From an uncultured Gammaproteobacteria bacterium (GTDB lineage Bacteria; Pseudomonadota; Gammaproteobacteria; SZUA-140): 18,337 nucleotides of DNA. Below the pieces are notes generated by a model. The model made no database searches, was not told the DNA's origin, and saw nothing but the letters and a program-made list of their open reading frames with translations. The DNA is taken from NCBI GenBank assembly GCA_945788675.1, contig CALZMY010000050.1, forward strand, positions 1 through 18,337, given 5' to 3'. Below are positions 15,266 to 18,337 of this stretch, piece after piece. The position numbers and the translations under genes are program-made. Positions within the stretch are counted from its first letter, which is position 1. Each line of letters starts with the position of its first letter.

Positions 15266-15273
15266 GCTGATAA
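15266..15273 (+). promoter_or_regulatory. FliA-like -10 upstream of the GGDEF-EAL gene
   Basis: GCTGATAA matches 7 of 8 positions of the sigma-28 -10. An A-rich stretch lies 11 nt upstream where TAAAGTTT would be expected (AAAAAAAT, 4 of 8). The element is 78 nt before the start of the GGDEF-EAL gene, similar to the placing of the site before the FliK-like gene. The surrounding 15205-15351 gap is otherwise AT-rich and empty. Confidence 0.3.
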
Positions 15274-15351
15274 CTATAAGAAAAAAGGATTTTGTGCCGC
15301 TACTAAAAGTGCAGGCTGGCCCACTAAATCAATACACGAATTATTTAAAGA

Positions 15352-17250
15352 ATGACCATAGGCAATCAATTTCCCACAGAGGCACCTCCATCACACGAGT
15401 GTGAATACGATACCTCAGCTTGTGCCCACGTAGCGAATCAAGCCGAAGGGCTCAGCGCAATGCGTATTGTTATTGCCATTGAGAATAACCACAATGCAAT
15501 GATCACCGAAGCACTACTACATCGAAGTGGTTTCAGGAACACACAGGTAGCAACCAGTGGAGATGAACTCTTCTCTGAACTGGAGGACTCGCTACAACAT
15601 CAGCGCGAACCAGTCGATCTTATACTAGTCAGTAGCACCCTGGCAGATATCAAATGGCAGCAGACATGCGAGCGTATCAATCAACATAAGGCATGGCGTG
15701 ACACTCCTGTCATCCTGATTGCCTCAGATCCAGAGTGGCTCGAATCAACTACCAAGGTCGCATTTAATAGTAACATTACCGATGTTATCTATACTCCGTT
15801 GCGTCCAGCGCACTTCACCCCCCATATTTATTCAGCATTGCTGCTAAAAAAAGAACGCATTATCAGAGCAATTAATGCACGCGAGCTGGAATCAGAACTG
15901 GCCGAACGTAAGGGAATCGATGCCCGTCTCCAGTACGTGCTTAATCATGACAACCTAACCGGTCTATACAGCCGTCGTCGACTCGTCACGGCCCTGGAAA
16001 GCGCAATTATTCACTGTAGAAGAGCATTTCAGAAGATCGCGCTACTTCACATTGATATTGATCAATTCAAAGTCATCAATGATCTTGAAGGACATCAAGC
16101 AGGCGATCAGTTATTAGTCAACATCGCCAACCTCCTGCGTGGATGCATCGATGACGAGAAACTGTTAGCCCGTATCAGTGCTGACGAATATAGCGTTCTT
16201 ATCCAGAATTCAACCCAGCAAGAGGCACTCGAATTTGCTGAAGTCATTCGCCATGCAATAAAGTCATTTTCATTTGAGGTCAATGACAGGGCCTATAACA
16301 TAGGCGTGAGTATTGGAATTTCAGTGATCATGCCAAATGAAAAAATAACGGCCAGTGTAATGCTATCACGTGCCAATCAGGCCTGTTTTGTTGCAAAGAA
16401 ATATGGTCGCAACATGATCCATCTCTACGATGACATGGACGAAGAAGTTCACTTACTGCAAGACGAGGCATACTGGGCACCCAAAATCAAAAATGCACTG
16501 ACTAACAATCGATTCTGCCTGATGTTCCAGCCAGTCATAAATCTTGGTACGAATCAGATTGATTATTACGAAGCATTGATTCGCATGCATGATGAAAACA
16601 ATGAAATCATCTCTCCCGAAGTCTTTATCCCAGTCGCCGAGCGCATAGGCTTGATTCATGACATCGATAATTGGGTTATCAAACAAGCCATCTACGTATT
16701 ACAACAGCTGCCCGATGATAAATCCCATATTTCCCTGAATATCAATCTTTCGAGTCATGTGTTTCATGACCCTGGATTATTTCAGTGGATTAATAATTGT
16801 TTGAATGAGACAAATGTTGATGCTAATCGCATTACCTTTGAAATCACCGAAACTGCCGCCATCGCAAACCATGAACAGACGCGAGAGATGATTATAAAGA
16901 TACGTGAACTGGGATGTAAATTTGCACTAGATGACTTTGGCGTAGGCTTTAATTCATTCAGTTATCTAAAACAGTTCCCAGTTGATTATCTCAAAATCGA
17001 TGGCAGTTTTATTACCAATCTACTGAATGACCCAATCGATCAAACGCTGGTTAAGTCAATGGTAGAAATATCTAAAACGCTAGGTAAAAAAACCGTTGCA
17101 GAATTTGTAGAGAGTGAAGAAATTCTGGAGATGATCAAATCCTATGGAATCGACCATGCTCAGGGTTACTTCATAGGAAAACCGGACTCGGCATTTGAAG
17201 GGATTGAGACAGTCAGTTTCTGTCCTTACCCAGAAACCACACACAACTGA
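15352..17250 (+). CDS. REC-like / degenerate GGDEF / EAL c-di-GMP phosphodiesterase
   Basis: 632 residues. The N-terminal receiver-like domain (about 37-165) has Ser at the phospho-acceptor place (S94 in DLILVSSTL) and Thr where the conserved Lys should be (IYTPLRP), so it cannot work as a classical receiver. The GGDEF domain (about 197-358) has SADEY (276-280) instead of GGDEF and no RxxD I-site, so cyclase activity is unlikely; it may bind GTP as a regulatory domain. The EAL domain (about 375-615) looks active: E407 in EAL, NINLS, E497/E500 in FEITET, D527-D528 in LDDFGVGFNS, K548 in YLKID, E584 and E587, Q604 in QGYFIGKP. It should hydrolyse c-di-GMP to pGpG. The start has only a weak AAAG. 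Its 3' end overlaps the convergent DUF2802 gene by 25 nt, and its place beside flagellar genes suggests control of motility. Confidence 0.92.
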   Translation: MTIGNQFPTEAPPSHECEYDTSACAHVANQAEGLSAMRIVIAIENNHNAMITEALLHRSGFRNTQVATSGDELFSELEDSLQHQREPVDLILVSSTLADIKWQQTCERINQHKAWRDTPVILIASDPEWLESTTKVAFNSNITDVIYTPLRPAHFTPHIYSALLLKKERIIRAINARELESELAERKGIDARLQYVLNHDNLTGLYSRRRLVTALESAIIHCRRAFQKIALLHIDIDQFKVINDLEGHQAGDQLLVNIANLLRGCIDDEKLLARISADEYSVLIQNSTQQEALEFAEVIRHAIKSFSFEVNDRAYNIGVSIGISVIMPNEKITASVMLSRANQACFVAKKYGRNMIHLYDDMDEEVHLLQDEAYWAPKIKNALTNNRFCLMFQPVINLGTNQIDYYEALIRMHDENNEIISPEVFIPVAERIGLIHDIDNWVIKQAIYVLQQLPDDKSHISLNINLSSHVFHDPGLFQWINNCLNETNVDANRITFEITETAAIANHEQTREMIIKIRELGCKFALDDFGVGFNSFSYLKQFPVDYLKIDGSFITNLLNDPIDQTLVKSMVEISKTLGKKTVAEFVESEEILEMIKSYGIDHAQGYFIGKPDSAFEGIETVSFCPYPETTHN

Positions 17251-17642
17251 CCATCATCAAGGTCTGATTTCGCACGATGCAGCAACATTAACAGTTCTGC
17301 CTCAGCACGCACCAGACCACATGTTGAAATCAACTCTTCCACAGTAGCCCCTTGACGTACCATACGACTTGCCTGATCAAGCGCCCTGTCAGATGGATCA
17401 CGCAAATCTAATTGATCCTGACGCTCCAACACACGCTTCATCTTTTGTTCAAGCTTATTGAGGTGCCCGCCAACGCCAGCAGCACCGGCACAAAGCGCAC
17501 TGACATCATCATTTAATAACTTTATCTTGAGCTCATGACATCGATTATTCCGTCGCTGTTGAGAATACAACCTCAACACAAGGATTATCAGAAGTACATT
17601 GACAACACCCAGTAACACCATTAGATATTCGTTATACTCCAT
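17226..17642 (-). CDS. DUF2802 family membrane-anchored protein
   Basis: 138 residues. A single N-terminal membrane segment (about 7-26, VLLGVVNVLLIILVLRLY) is followed by a coiled-coil-like stretch (about 45-80) and the DUF2802 core LDLRDPSDRALDQASRMVRQGATVEELISTCGLVRAEAELLMLLHRAK. The core ends like a small helix-turn-helix, but function is unknown. The family is commonly found next to cheW at the end of flagellar/chemotaxis operons in gammaproteobacteria, as here. I chose ATG 17642 because AGGTGG lies 6 nt upstream; a GTG directly before it is also in frame. It is the third gene of cheW - small protein - DUF2802, 11 nt after the small gene. Confidence 0.88.
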   Translation of the reverse strand: MEYNEYLMVLLGVVNVLLIILVLRLYSQQRRNNRCHELKIKLLNDDVSALCAGAAGVGGHLNKLEQKMKRVLERQDQLDLRDPSDRALDQASRMVRQGATVEELISTCGLVRAEAELLMLLHRAKSDLDDGQLCVVSG

Positions 17643-17653
17643 CACTTACCACC

Positions 17654-17842
17654 TCATGCATAATCGTCAAAATGGAATTTTCCATCACGATCATCTTCTT
17701 GGTCTTTCTGCGCATTACCGTCACTATGTTGTTTCTGTCCGTGATATTCACGATCCATTGATCGCTTGCGAGAAATTTTTCCGTTGGGATTGTTAAACCT
17801 AAGTGCTCTAATCGGCGTGATGTTTCCTATATCAACCATCAT
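17654..17842 (-). CDS. Unrecognised 62-residue hydrophilic protein in the cheW operon
   Basis: A small protein between cheW (15-nt gap) and the DUF2802 gene (11-nt gap), with a good AAGGTGA ribosome site and two adjacent ATGs (17842 and 17839). The N-terminal VDIGNITPIRALRF is the only partly hydrophobic part. The middle is basic (GKISRKRSMDREYHG), and the C-terminal half is acidic, His/Gln/Asp-rich and probably disordered (DQEDDRDGKFHFDDYA). No membrane segment, signal peptide or cysteine is present. I do not recognise a family. Position, spacing and ribosome sites indicate a real gene, perhaps an adaptor linked to CheW or the DUF2802 protein; that role is guesswork. Confidence 0.7.
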   Translation of the reverse strand: MMVDIGNITPIRALRFNNPNGKISRKRSMDREYHGQKQHSDGNAQKDQEDDRDGKFHFDDYA

Positions 17843-17857
17843 GAATCACCTTGAGGC

Positions 17858-18334
17858 TTAAAAATCCGCAATCTCTTGCCATTCATTATTGGATAACAAT
17901 TTATTAACATCAACCAGAATCAAGAGATTTCCTTCACTGCTATAAACCCCCTGAATATACTTTGCACTTTCATCATTACCGACATTAGGTGCCGTTTCAA
18001 TGTCTGATGAACGTAGATAAACTACCTCAGCCACTCTATCCACCAGAATGCCCAGTACATTTCCCTTGGATTCGACGATCACAATACGTGAAGCATCATC
18101 CGTTTCGTAAGGAGGCAATCCAAAGCGCATACGAGTATCGAGCACAGTAACAACATTGCCACGCAAATTTATAATACCAAGAATATATGAAGGCGCTCCA
18201 GGAACAGGCGTAATTTCGCTAACACGTAAAACCTCCTGTACCTGCATCACATTGATACCGTAGGCCTCAGTTTCGAGTTTAAAAGTAACCCACTGAAGCA
18301 CCTCATCCTGAGTGTCTACTGCCTTTTGATTCAT
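17858..18334 (-). CDS. cheW: Chemotaxis adaptor protein CheW
   Basis: 158 residues, a complete single CheW domain: LQWVTFKLETEAYGINVMQVQEVLRV, VPGAPSYILGIINLRGNVVTVLDTRMRFGLPP, IVIVESKGNVLGILVDRVAEVVYL, and YIQGVYSSEGNLLILVDVNKLL. The conserved NLRG turn with Arg used to contact CheA and receptors is intact. It couples chemoreceptors to the kinase CheA at the inner membrane. The ATG is three bases from the window end, so upstream regulation is not visible. It heads cheW - small protein - DUF2802, and the rest of the chemotaxis/flagellar locus is likely beyond the right edge. Confidence 0.95.
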   Translation of the reverse strand: MNQKAVDTQDEVLQWVTFKLETEAYGINVMQVQEVLRVSEITPVPGAPSYILGIINLRGNVVTVLDTRMRFGLPPYETDDASRIVIVESKGNVLGILVDRVAEVVYLRSSDIETAPNVGNDESAKYIQGVYSSEGNLLILVDVNKLLSNNEWQEIADF

Positions 18335-18337
18335 ACC

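Noticed and set aside
15264..15404. 46-codon ORF overlapping the start of the GGDEF-EAL gene
   Set aside because: Out of frame with a well-supported gene, no ribosome site, likely chance.

Overview
The window reads as chromosomal DNA of a free-living or symbiotic gammaproteobacterium. Its base composition looks close to balanced by eye. Support comes from the RoxA/YcfD-type ribosomal oxygenase, a full-length PpnN (YgdH), the PhoB/PhoR pair, a Gram-negative porin ending in Phe, a polar-flagellate style CheW/DUF2802/FlhB-like/FliK-like group, and several c-di-GMP proteins. The general flavour suggests the Chromatiales or sulfur-oxidiser side of the class, but that is inference and I cannot place it to genus. 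There is no sign of recent mobile DNA, and I see no rRNA, tRNA, CRISPR array or insertion sequence.

Left part (1-3650): a cold-shock protein with its own terminator, a secreted OB-fold protein, a BaiN/YhiN-type flavoprotein, and, convergent to it, a PleD-like diguanylate cyclase (REC-REC-GGEEF) whose first receiver lacks the phospho-acceptor Asp.

Middle left (3766-7617): a minus-strand operon ppnN - roxA - GNAT acetyltransferase, in which each start overlaps the preceding stop (1 nt, then 14 nt). A 441-nt gap without a convincing gene follows, then a group II truncated haemoglobin.

Middle (7683-12420): a phosphate-starvation cluster. phoB-phoR and pstS lie on the minus strand and a porin gene diverges from phoB. 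Pho-box-like sites precede phoB and pstS, each followed after exactly 10 nt by a -10-like hexamer. A weaker site with the same spacing precedes the porin. The picture is PhoB-driven synthesis of its own sensor pair, a periplasmic phosphate binder and probably an outer-membrane entry channel. The permease and ATPase genes pstCAB are not in the window.

Right part (12430-18337): a membrane-anchored GYF-like/pentapeptide-repeat protein, then a FliK-like protein overlapping by 4 nt a stand-alone FlhB C-terminal-domain protein, a REC-GGDEF-EAL protein (degenerate REC, SADEY instead of GGDEF, intact EAL), and a convergent minus-strand group cheW - unrecognised 62-residue protein - DUF2802 protein. 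This looks like the edge of a flagellar/chemotaxis locus with a c-di-GMP phosphodiesterase placed between its two halves. FliA (sigma-28) type -10 elements stand upstream of the FliK-like gene (exact 8/8) and of the EAL gene (7/8).

Nothing here is a clearly new multi-gene system. The points most worth a second look are the Pho regulatory sites including the porin, the two c-di-GMP proteins with Ser at the receiver phospho-acceptor position, and the small protein between cheW and DUF2802.
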